This document shows positions 11,674 through 22,000 of a stretch of 64,000 nucleotides of DNA, piece by piece. Within the stretch, counting starts at the first letter, position 1, and each line of letters begins with the position of its first letter. The notes below the pieces were generated by a model. That model did not search any database. It worked only from the letters and a program-made list of their open reading frames with translations, and had not been told where the DNA came from. Both the position numbers and the translations under genes were made by a program. Where the stretch lies: the NCBI RefSeq assembly GCF_008831285.2, contig NC_045146.1, positions 14,027,289 to 14,091,288 on the forward strand, written 5' to 3'. This stretch comes from Nymphaea colorata (taxonomy: Eukaryota; Streptophyta; Magnoliopsida; Nymphaeales; Nymphaeaceae).

Positions 11674-12207
11674 GTAAGTGAAAACACGTCCAACCTATTG
11701 ATTTGCATACTTTGGCAGACCAAAGGGGTATCTGTATAGTTAGAAGTTAGTCATGTGTTAGGTGCATTAAGAGTCTAAGAGTAGATTCATTTTCTCTTTT
11801 AAAAATGCTGTTCAACCTTCAGAACTGACGCTCCTGACATATCAGGCACTTAAACATAAGTTCCATGCCTTATATATAGGCTAATTGTACTACATTTTGG
11901 GGTCATTGTCTGAGAAATCTATTACACACTTTTGGGACTTTCTTTTCATTGTTTTGTGTTACGCAAATTTGTTTACTTAGTGATAGTATTGATAGTTCTT
12001 CTCAATTGCTCCTCTGCTGCATCGTTTGGGAGAGAGACTGGTTTCAAATTTTGACATGCTTATTTTGATTACATGCTTATTTTGATTGCTCTTGTTGTTT
12101 CATCCTTGCCACTGTAACCAAAGGAGACAACAGACTAGCATACTGACTCATTGTGTTGCTCCTGCAGCCGACCAGTCTGTTTATCTTCACATACATAAAT
12201 TCAGGTT

Positions 12208-12210
<3 letters not shown>

Positions 12211-12240
<30 letters not shown>
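12211..12240 (+). repeat. (AG)15 microsatellite
   Basis: Pure AG dinucleotide run inside the intron upstream of the first coding exon of the exonuclease gene. Confidence 0.95.
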
Positions 12241-12242
<2 letters not shown>

Positions 12243-12579
12243 TTCTTAGCCCGATGAACCCTGTAACTAAGATGGCTATGGTGTCATGTTATATTAATAA
12301 CCACATGGATTGGTGATTGGCAATCTTCTTTACTAATAGCAAATTGTCTATATGAGCTTACAACAGTGAGCAAAAAGGATGTCTGAAGGTTTCTCATTTA
12401 TGTGTAAATTAAACATGGTTTAAATTTTAATACCTGAAGAACTTTCTCTTATGCACATGTATATGTGTACATGAAGCTAGGGTATCAATCTTCAAGTCCT
12501 GCATAAGCTTTAGAACAGTAGCCATAATAGTATTTCTTAATATGGGTTCTATGCATCAACTTACTGTGTCCTTTGTAGG

Positions 12580-15403
12580 ATGGCAGCATCTCACCAGCAC
12601 TTGGGATTACAATTGTCAGTTGAAACAAACAAAAGGTATGGTCGGATCTATTGAGTCTTCCTTTTGTATCTGGTTTGGTTCGTTGCACGTTGTTTGTTTG
12701 TTTATTTTTTTTGTTTTTTAATTTAACATCAGTGTGCCTGCTCCTCCAACCAGTTTAGTCTTTACATGATTCTAAATTTGCAATGTTCAAAACTTAATTG
12801 TTGTGGTTTTAGACGTGTGACTTAGCTGATTTTTCAATATTAGGCACAAGTGCCCAGCATGTTACAAACAATACAAGAAAAAGGCACATTTAGTTGAACA
12901 TATGAGGGAATCATTTCACTCTGCTCATGAACCTGTTTGTGATATCTGCAAGAAGCACTTCAAATACTTCGAGTCATTGAGAGAGCATCTGACAGGTAGG
13001 AATTGATGTAGAGATGCGTTAGATTTGTCATTTTACTTTCTTTTGTTTCCTAGAATAAATTCTTCTGTTTCAGGCCCAATATCAAATACCGAGTGTGCAG
13101 AGATATTTGCTGATCAAGGATGCACATATTGTCTGCGCATCATTGGTACACCTGGTGCAATAAATGGACATCGGGAGAGATGCATGAACCCACCTGAAAT
13201 TTTGCAGGTGAGTTTATTCCAATCCTATTTTTATTGGCCAACTTAACCATAAAATTGTGTGTGAGAAAACAGAGAATCAGGTTGGAGGATCTGATAGCTC
13301 CAACGACCACACTGTTTTCTCCTATTTTTCAGTTCTTAGTAGTAGGGAGATGAGTAAGTTCTCTCTTGTAACATCTTTTGCTCTAGAACCACCAAGGTCG
13401 TCCAGTGGCTGCCCTAGACTGTGAGATGGTTGGAGGGGGAAGTGATGGAACACTCGATCTTTGTGCAAGGGTGTGTCTTGTTGGTGAAGACGAAAGAGTG
13501 CTTTTTCAGTCCTTTGTCCTTCCTTTGATTGCTGTCTCCGATTATAGGTACTGCATGTCTTTGGTTAGGTTATCTAAATGATTGGTTTTCTATCAACTGA
13601 TTGATAAACCTTGTTTCTTTCAGAAGCGAAATTACTGGAATAACAGAAGCTGATTTTAGAAATGCACTGCCACTCTGTCAAGTAAGAGTTATCATTCAAA
13701 ACATCTTATATAATGGAGAGTCAATAGGTAGGATCCGCCTAGATGGTGGCAGAGCAAGGGTTCTTGTTGGTCATGGATTGAAGCATGCCCTTGATTGTCT
13801 TGACATGGACTATCCTGTTCATTTGATCAGGTAAAAGACATTGTTGATGTCTACTCTTTTGCTTTTAAATGTTCACAACTGTAAATTTTAGATTAGTGTA
13901 ATAACCTTGGGGTTGTTGGAGGAGAGTATAGTTGCATGGTTTTATTGTCCCCTCTTGAAGATTGATTTTCATAAAACTAGGTTGATTCTTGGGTGATGAT
14001 TTAGCATACCCAACACTATTTTCGTATTTCAAAATGGTACCCATTCAGGTCATTTTTTATCAACTGCACTTGCATTGATTCACAAACATTCATGTGTGTG
14101 TCTGGAGAGGAAGGACGGGGAGCTTAAGAGGTGGTTTTGAATCTATGTTGGGAGTGCACAACTATCTTCAAGACTTCAACTGCCAAATTTATGAATATTT
14201 TTATGTTTATTGCATTTTCTGAAGCAGGTTTAAGTTAGATTGCATAATATGGGCCTCTGGTTTTGTATGTGATCACCACTACTGCACAGCACTATTCACT
14301 AAATATAGCTTGACATTCTCCTTGTACTACAGAGACACTGCAGAATACCTTCCATTGATGAGAACTAACCATATGAGTTTCTCGCTCAAGTACCTTACGC
14401 AAGCTTTCTTGGGGTAAGTTGTCTTTTGACTTTAAATAATTAAGATAGGGATCAGATTTTATGACATTGTACTGGAAATTTTCTTTTCTCTGCATTTTAA
14501 GAAACAAACTGCCCTGTGTATCAAGTTTCCTGTTGAAAGCTAGGATGTTTTGACTTTTTCTTTCATTTAACCTAGTTCGGGACTTTCACCATGTCAAGAG
14601 TTGTGTTATTAGAGTTGAGAAAAGTGAGACGATGCCAAGTAAATCAGATGGTCTGCTTTCAGAAGCTGCTGATAAATAAGGTCTAATTTGCACGAATTGA
14701 TCACTGGGGAAAGTGGGCTGCATCACCAAACTTTCTCCGGTCCTGATTTCACATGTATTTGTTGACTCTCTCTCAACTTTGTCATTTTATGGAAATTGAG
14801 ACTCGTACCACCTAGTCTGATTTGGACAAATGACCTTGACCAATTTGTTCTCCCTGAAACTTATTTTGTATCTAAGCTTTTAGTGGCTTTGCCAATTCGG
14901 GGCAGACGTTGGCTCAGTCTAAGCCTGCCTATTTGTAATCTTATCTTTCCCTGAAGCTGCAGATTGTCCAGAGTAACAATGTCTATACTCAGTCCAAGTG
15001 CCTTTCTTCAAATGCAAGCATCTAGGGACCTTTTGTCTTCATATTGTGTTCTAAATTGTTGATCAGATTCCTTGCTGACAGTGGCTACTTTTATCCTGCT
15101 CCCGAGCTTCTGATGCTTCTGTTGCATCTTTGCAGATATAGCATACAAGAGGGTGTTCATCAGCCATATGTAGATGCAGTTGCTTCGTTAAGACTCTACA
15201 GAAAGCTACGATCTCTAGCCCATCAGCCTGAGTATCCTATAGGCCGTATTGGAGACCACCGAGCTGATATGTTTGACGGAAGGTCATCTAAGGAGTTGGA
15301 GAATTTGAACCCGGAAGAACTGATAAATTTTTCCAGATCAAATTACTGGTGCTGGTGTTTGGATCGCAGCGCGGTTAGGAATCTGGAGCGCAGTGATCTT
15401 TAG
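12580..15403 (+). CDS. REXO4-like zinc-finger DEDDh 3'-5' exonuclease
   Basis: Seven coding exons: 12580-12635, 12844-12995, 13074-13207, 13387-13547, 13624-13830, 14333-14413 and 15136-15403, giving 352 aa with all joins in frame and GT-AG ends. The N-terminus has C2H2-type fingers (C22, C25, H38, H44; C51, C54, H67; C86, C89, H102, C106). The exonuclease domain carries Exo I (ALDCEMVG, D125 and E127), Exo II (VGHGLKHALD, D225), the DTAEYLPL block, and Exo III (H272-x4-D277), so the DEDDh catalytic set is complete. The layout matches the plant RNA exonuclease 4 / ISG20-like family (Arabidopsis At3g15080 type), thought to trim RNA, probably in nucleus or nucleolus. The start was chosen because it is the only ATG in the finger frame. 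It is convergent with the PPR gene downstream. Confidence 0.85.
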
Positions 15404-15962
15404 TGTTGTGGATCTATATACGGAATCATTATACTGAACCTTTCAATATTTCTTACATAGCGAACAAGTTAGTATCTTGCCGCGCAGGTTTGACTAGATA
15501 TTCTTATGAATTCTTTTGACTAGATATTCTTCTGAATTCTGGCTCTCTATCATGGTTTTTATCTCTTAAATATTCTTTTAACAACATTTAAATAGTTTAT
15601 CCCCCATGAACCTAGGCAGGTGGGCTTGCTTAAAGCCTTCAAGTTGGAAGCGTATAGTTCAATACCTCTCTCTACTTTGCTCGAATACGGAACCAATATG
15701 AAAACTGAAATGACGGGGACAGAAACGGCATGAAGGATGAAAGACATAACATAAGATAATCAAACTGTAAAGGGAGAAAGGTCATATTCATCAAAAGAAT
15801 GCAAAAAATCGTATTGAAGACTTCCAACATAATCTAATCAAAGTGTAAAGGGAGAAAGTTCATATTCCACAAAAGAATGTCAAAATCGTACTGATGGCCT
15901 CCGCGTTCTAAGCAGAATGCACTATTTCTGTGCCTTGTAATGTAACCCGCACCCCCTCAACT
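15404..15962. other. Convergent 3' intergenic spacer with short repeats
   Basis: This separates the 3' ends of the exonuclease (+) and PPR (-) genes. It contains a 26-bp duplication (TGACTAGATATTCTT-TGAATTCT at about 15490-15540), an imperfect 77-bp tandem repeat (about 15755-15905, landmark TGTAAAGGGAGAAAG) and a tRNA-like short segment at about 15612-15672. Confidence 0.6.
15612..15672 (+). mobile_element. tRNA-derived SINE-like head
   Basis: The segment GCTTAAAGCCTTCAAGTTGG followed by AAGCGTATAGTTCAATACC closely resembles the segment at 62960-63030 (CTTAAAGCTTTCAAGTTGAA, then GAGTTCGATA). Both look like the A-box, stem and B-box part of a tRNA-derived SINE (B-box consensus GGTTCGANTCC). 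No clear 3' body or target-site duplication was seen, so only the head is called. Confidence 0.35.
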
Positions 15963-18260
15963 TCATAGTACACCGCTATATGCCGCCAATTTCTGGACCT
16001 TCCTCCTCCGCATAACTCTTCTTATTCGGTGCACTTCATCCCACCTTCCTGCTCCAGCATAAATATTAGATAAGAGGACTCTTCCCCCACCATGACTAGG
16101 CTCCAAGTCAACCAAGCACTTGGCTGCCCATTCTCCCATCTCTACATCACCATGACTCCTACATGCAGCTAGCAAACTTCCCCATATAACAACATCTGGC
16201 TTCACAGGCATGCTATTTATCAACTCCTTCGCATCTTCCAGCCGCCCTGCTCGGCCTAAAAGATCAACCATGCAACCATAGTGCTTGATGTTTGGTTGAA
16301 TACGATACTGCTTTGTCATGCTACGGAAATACGCTTCCCCCAGTTCCACGAAACCAGCATGGCAGCAAGCACACAAGACACCAATAAAAGTTATGGAGTT
16401 AGGCTCGAGACCAATCTTCTGCGAGTCGGAAAAGATGCTTAGTGATTGCTCAGCATAACCGTGCATTGCCAAGCCGTTGATTATGGAATTCCATGGGGAT
16501 ATAGACTTGCATTTGTTACGTATGTAATGAAACAAACCCAGAGCATCGTTGATGTTTCCACACTTTGCATACATATCAATAAGTCCTGCACTTAAATTAT
16601 CATTCAGAGGAATGGAGTTTCTATATATATACTCGTGGATCCATACCCCTTGTCGGAGGTCACCAGAACCTGAGATTGCTGAAAGAACACTCACAAGTGT
16701 GATTTCATTAGGTCGGATACCAGACTTCTGCATATCATAAAAGAGATGTAATGCCATTTCAAATTGGCCAGATTGAGCATAGCCAGAAACCATGGAGCTC
16801 CAGGAGACGACATCTCTGTTCTGCATCCTGTCAAATATCCTACGAGCTTGGTCGAGCCTGTTGTGTTTGACATATCCAGCAATAAGAGCGTTTGAGGCTG
16901 AGATATTTCGATTTGCACCACTAACAAATTGCAGATGAGCAAGGTCCATACGGCCACAAGCTGCATACATGTGAATTACTGTAGTGTGGATAAAGTCATA
17001 AGAATCAAGGCCAATCTTTATGACCAAACCATGAAGTTGTTGACCTTCGAACAGGAAGAGCAAGTCTCCACAGATAGAAAGAAAATTCGTGATTGTGACT
17101 TTGTTTGGTTTCACATTGTCGTGCTGCATTCTGCCATAGAACTCGAAAGCTTTCTGAATTTGGCCTGCTTTTAAGAACCCATCTATTACCGCACTCCAGG
17201 AGACGACATCCCTTTCAGGCATATTCAGAAACAGCCTCTCTGCATCTTCCACACACCCTAATTTCACATAACCATTGAGAATTACATTCAAAGTGACGAT
17301 ATTCCAACAAGGGATCACATCAAACAATCGACAAGCATCGTCCAGGTTTGAATATTTTATATACATGTTAATTAAATTCGTAGAAACCAACACCTGAAAC
17401 TCAAAACCCAGTTTTACGACAGTAGCATGGATCGCCCGGCCACCACGGACATCTCCAATCCTCGAGAAAGCAGAGACCACACTTGCTATAGTGACCTCAT
17501 TTGACCTTACCGCGTCCGTGCACATACGCCCAAACATAGAGATGGCGCCAACCGGGTCGTCACTTTGATCAAGGCCCATAATCATGGTCGTCCATGAAAC
17601 ACAGTCTCGTTCAGGCATTTCGACAAACAAGTTTCGTGCATCCTCCATTCTACCCAATTTCACGTATCCACAGATCATCGTGTTCCAGGACGCCAAACTC
17701 AAAGGAAGACCCATGTCGAAGATCCCACGAGCTATCTCAATTCTCCCGCATTTCGCGTACAGATTGATCAAGCCGTTCCTAACATACAGGTCCGACTCGA
17801 AACCTGCCTTTGTTACGAAGGAGTGAATCTGTTCGCCCTCGTTGATCGCCAAAAGCGAAGAGCAAGACTTAATTGCATGAACCAATTGAAGATCATCGAT
17901 CGAAAATCCACAATTTCTTGCTTCGAAAAAGAGAGAGAGTGTTTTCTCCGGCCGATTGAAGCTCGAGAAGCCATCGCGGAGATCGGCGTCGACGGAAGCC
18001 AAACGCGAACAGGACCCGGCCAAATGGGTGGCGTCGAATTCGGCATCTTGCAGAAAAAACTGACGAGCAGGCGAGCAAATCCATCGCAAGTTAGTGGGAA
18101 GAGCTCCGAATGGATTGAGAAGGTAGGCTGCGAGTTTTACATGTTTCATGAGACAGGGAAGCTGGTCGGCCGTCTCCTGAAAATTTGAAAATCTTGTGGC
18201 GGCTAAAGAATAAACCATGCGTTTTGAGCTCGACGTCTTTATTTGCGCAAACATTTTCAC
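15963..18260 (-). CDS. PLS-E class PPR protein, MEF18-like organelle RNA editing factor
   Basis: Single exon, 765 aa. An N-terminal basic, Ser/Arg-containing stretch fits a mitochondrial presequence. PLS-type pentatricopeptide repeats follow (blocks such as SWNTMICGYVKLGRMEDARN and MPERDVVSWSAVIDGF), ending in an E domain (GCMVDLLGRAGRLEDAKELI) and the terminus KLAAYSGVL. There is no DYW domain. Such proteins bind a specific site in an organelle transcript and help convert C to U, recruiting a DYW deaminase in trans. Arrangement and C-terminus recall Arabidopsis At5g19020 (MEF18). Orthology is inferred from memory and untested. Alternative starts are at codons 3 and 15. It is divergent from the Borealin gene, with about 400 bp between its start and the start of that leader. 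Confidence 0.8.
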   Translation of the reverse strand: MKMFAQIKTSSSKRMVYSLAATRFSNFQETADQLPCLMKHVKLAAYLLNPFGALPTNLRWICSPARQFFLQDAEFDATHLAGSCSRLASVDADLRDGFSSFNRPEKTLSLFFEARNCGFSIDDLQLVHAIKSCSSLLAINEGEQIHSFVTKAGFESDLYVRNGLINLYAKCGRIEIARGIFDMGLPLSLASWNTMICGYVKLGRMEDARNLFVEMPERDCVSWTTMIMGLDQSDDPVGAISMFGRMCTDAVRSNEVTIASVVSAFSRIGDVRGGRAIHATVVKLGFEFQVLVSTNLINMYIKYSNLDDACRLFDVIPCWNIVTLNVILNGYVKLGCVEDAERLFLNMPERDVVSWSAVIDGFLKAGQIQKAFEFYGRMQHDNVKPNKVTITNFLSICGDLLFLFEGQQLHGLVIKIGLDSYDFIHTTVIHMYAACGRMDLAHLQFVSGANRNISASNALIAGYVKHNRLDQARRIFDRMQNRDVVSWSSMVSGYAQSGQFEMALHLFYDMQKSGIRPNEITLVSVLSAISGSGDLRQGVWIHEYIYRNSIPLNDNLSAGLIDMYAKCGNINDALGLFHYIRNKCKSISPWNSIINGLAMHGYAEQSLSIFSDSQKIGLEPNSITFIGVLCACCHAGFVELGEAYFRSMTKQYRIQPNIKHYGCMVDLLGRAGRLEDAKELINSMPVKPDVVIWGSLLAACRSHGDVEMGEWAAKCLVDLEPSHGGGRVLLSNIYAGAGRWDEVHRIRRVMRRRKVQKLAAYSGVL

Positions 18261-18660
18261 TTTATCCCGGCTTTTGATGATAATTCTAAAACCGTCTCAT
18301 TACTTTTACGTGTCTGACCATGAAGAGACAGCAGCCTTTAGATTTAGAGCTAAGTTAGTAAAATCAGCAACATCGAACAAAATATCAGCTGTGTCCTAGT
18401 TTTTTTTCTTTATTTTGACATATTTTAAAATTAAAAAAACTTTAAATTTTGAATTAAACTCAGTTTTGTGCGGATTAAGGACAGACCAGCGCTTGGCCAG
18501 AGGGTAAACGCAAAGTTAGAAACATAGTAGGTAATGTTTTCCTATAACAATTAAAGTAAGGGTCTACACGAAAATGTTCTTTAGTTTTTCCCCCAAACTT
18601 GCGCTTTTCAAATCCCTGAAAGCCTTCGTGGCAGCTCCGACAGTCCGCTCCGCCCAGTCC
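18261..18660. promoter_or_regulatory. Shared divergent promoter region
   Basis: About 400 bp lie between the ATG of the MEF18-like gene (-) and the CT-rich leader of the Borealin gene (+). No TATA box is obvious in either orientation, as is usual for housekeeping plant genes. Regulation of both genes from this segment is inferred from position alone. Confidence 0.4.
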
Positions 18661-18908
18661 ATCGTCCCTCTCTCTCTCTCTCTCTCTCTCTCTCGCTCGC
18701 TCCCTCTCCCCCTCCGTCTACGGCCGCCGGCGTCTGTCCCCGGGACGTGGTCCTTACTTCTACAAGTTTGCTACCGCCAACGTTCAGCGTCCCTACCACA
18801 CACCGAGCTACTTCACTGCTTGATTCCGACGACCCTAATTCATTGCTTCACAGCCGCTACGCTAGAAATTCGTCCGTGGGGAGGGAGCTTCCCTCCTTTC
18901 CTAAAAGG
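18661..18908 (+). promoter_or_regulatory. Borealin gene 5' leader with (CT)n tract
   Basis: A GC-rich segment with a (TC)n run at about 18668-18694 ends at a strong donor (AAAG|GTAAGT at 18908-18909), so it is probably a spliced 5'-UTR exon. The long open frame through it (18574-19071) shows no family similarity. Confidence 0.45.
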
Positions 18909-19081
18909 TAAGTTAATGTCTCTTGATCTACATCCATTTCCAGCCTCTTTCTCTCTCAATGAAGAGGTCATATCCCCTTTTTTTTTCCTGCCTTTTGCAC
19001 CTCATGTCTGGCTTGCTTATGTTGGTCGAAATCGAAATTCAAAGTTTCTCACTCTCTATGATGTTCGATGAAAAGGCTTCC

Positions 19082-22000
19082 ATGGCAAAAAGGAGGGCTA
19101 AGAGGCCAAGAAAAGAGTCATCTGCAGATGCTGCAAACCAGGAGGATGATCAAATCAAGCCGCCAAAAACAGCAACATGCACAATTACTCACTACGAAAG
19201 TAAGCTATCAAAATTTCATGCTCATTATGCTTAGAGAGAGCCAAAGTGTCTCTCCCAACTTTATGGTGGCCTTGGTTGGTGTGACGCGTGCATAAACATA
19301 TAATTTTGTTCTTCAATGTCTAGTTCAAATGAAGGAGACAAATTGGTTAAATGGGCTAGTGCTAGGGGAATTTAAGCAATTCTTTTCACGTTTTTGCTTG
19401 TTGGATATGCTAAACTTAGCATTTGACTTTTCATTCCTTTGTAGTTTAATGTTTATTTCTTTTGATAATGGTAGTGATGATTGAATTACTGATGAAGTAA
19501 CGGTAGTGATTATCGAATTACCAAGGCCTGCATAGGTTGCAGTTGCATCCCTAGTAGTCAAAAGCACTATGTGGACGTAGGCGTTGGCTCTCCAAAAAGG
19601 CCTAGGCAGGCACCCAAAGCGGCACCTAAGCAGGCCAAAAACATGACAGGGAAAACTGAAAGGACGAAGAGAAATGATGGGAATGAAGAAAAGGAAGAAA
19701 ATATAAGAAGAAAAAGGAAAAAGGCAGAAGAAAAGGAATGACAAAAGGTAAAATTAGTAGTAGTAGAAGAAGAAGATGATGATGATGATGATGATGATGT
19801 TGATGATGAAAAGATTCAACATTTTTTCTGACTTAGGTGCTTAGATGGGCCATTCTAGCAAAAAAAAAAGTGGGTGCCTATGGTGTACGTGCCTAGTCGC
19901 ACTTTTGACTATAAGGCTGCATATAGCGTTCAGATTGTCATCTTTCGTTGTTCTTTGTGAACTCAAAGCTTTGTCCTTCAAGGCCTGTATTTGCTCGTTA
20001 GACAATCTTCTTGGCATACATTATAAGAAGCGTCAGCGAGCAATTCAGTTTTCTGTTGTGCTTGAGCGCTTGGACTCTTGGAAACGTGACATGGTGATAA
20101 ACCATAAAAACATATTTTCCAGCATGGCTGGAAATAATGCACTTGGATTTGTTTGTCAATGCTACTGGAGAAGTTTAAGCAATATCATGTAATTGGAGTG
20201 TTTTTCCATGTGACAATAATACCAAAATTCTCGACCATCATCCTGTGCCATATATTTTGTGTGCTGGAGAAAGTCCATAGTAATCAACATATTACTGTCC
20301 TGAAGCCATACTCTTATGACGTAGGGCTCAGCATTTACTATTGGTGAGATTCGTATTTAGCAAGATGGTGAGACTTGCATGACACAGAGGGCTAGCGTTC
20401 TTGAAGTGTTGAGCATTATGTATGTAGTTCCCTTTCTTTGAACTTATCTGACACTTGGTGAATCGGTGATTTTATGATAGTTCACTTCTAAACAAACCTG
20501 TAGATTGTTAATATTCTATTATATTCAATTGTCCAGTTCTAAAGTAACCTATGGACTGTCGTTATGCTATTGTGTTATATTTGTAGATTTTCCTGCAAAA
20601 TTTTGTTGTGAGGCAAACTGACAAATGTATACTCAGCTTATAGATGCTCAAGGTGCTTTTGTTATATAGATCTTTAGCAGGCCTGTTAAAGAGGCAAATC
20701 CAAGTTTCAGATGCCTGCATTTGCTCGATGTTTTAGTACCATGTTAATCTCGTGGAGCTGTGTTATATATTTTTACCGACATTCCTAGTCTCTACATGCT
20801 TTTCTTACTGATGCTTCTTTGCAAATAACTTTTTGGCAGTTGACCATCGAATAAATGCAATGCGCGCAATTTGTGATGCAGAAATTGCACACTTGCTGAA
20901 CCAGTTTCATCTTATGCGCTCATACTATAACAAGAAACAACTTGACACTCCTCTCATAGACTTTCTCAAGGAAAATTGCCCCAATGTGTCTCTGGCAAAA
21001 GCTACTGAAGATGGAGAATATGAACTGGAATGGAAGGTTTAGCATTCTCATGTAGCGTAGTCAGTTAATTACCATCGTCACTGGCAACACTAAAATATGA
21101 TATTGTTCATTTCTGGTTTCCACAGGGTCAGTGGGAGCTTGAAAAGTGCTATTAGTTCTAAATATCAGCATATACATATATTTCATTATTATAGCATGAT
21201 TCGACATTTTTAGATTTTTGTGTATGTTATTTTGATTCTTCCTTTTTTCTTTTAAAATCTTTGCTAACTGTTTCTATATATTTTGTAAAAAAAAAAAAAA
21301 CCTTTCTTCACAGTGAGTGATTTGCAAAAAAGGGGAAGGCTGTTTTTCCTAAACTATTTTGAGAACAACCCTTGACAGTAGTACAGCCTTAGTCATATTA
21401 TCTGGTAGTATAGTAACATACTACCAGATATTGTTCATTTCTGGTTTCCACAGGGTCAGTGGGAGCTTGAAAAGTGCTATTAGTTCTAAATATCAGCATA
21501 TACATATATTTCATTATTATAGCATGATTCGACATTTTTAGATTTTTTGTGTATGTTATTTTGATTCTTCCTTTTTTCTTTTAAAATCTTTGCTAACTGT
21601 TTCTATATATTTTGTAAAAAAAAAAATACCTTCACAGTGAGTGATTTGCAAAAAAGGGGAAGGCTGTTTTTCCTAAACTATTTTGAGAACAACCCTTGAC
21701 AGTAGTACAGCCTTAGTCATATTATCTTGTAGTATAGTAACATATCTCACATAACATTATTTTGTTATGCACCAGATGTCCACAAAATATCCAGATCATG
21801 ACAACATTTTCCAGGAAATGGTGGTCTTGAATTTTCGAGCAGAGCAGGTTAGTAACTTGCAAATATGGTCTATGTTTATTTGCAGTCAACTGAGTTGCAA
21901 TTATGACTCCTTTATGTATCACTTTTCTACAGTGAGGGAGAGCTTTTTAAGGGCTGCAAGTATGCATATCCCAGATTTTGTATGTGCCATCAATTGTTCT

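Noticed and set aside
18574-19071. 165-codon open frame upstream of Borealin
   Set aside because: It spans the (CT)n leader and a strong donor at 18908. The Ser/Leu/Arg-rich translation has no family match.
21130-21152. GQWELEKCY as a real Borealin exon
   Set aside because: It reaches a stop after nine codons, whereas skipping it joins exons 2 and 3 in phase and leads to the conserved C-terminal tail.
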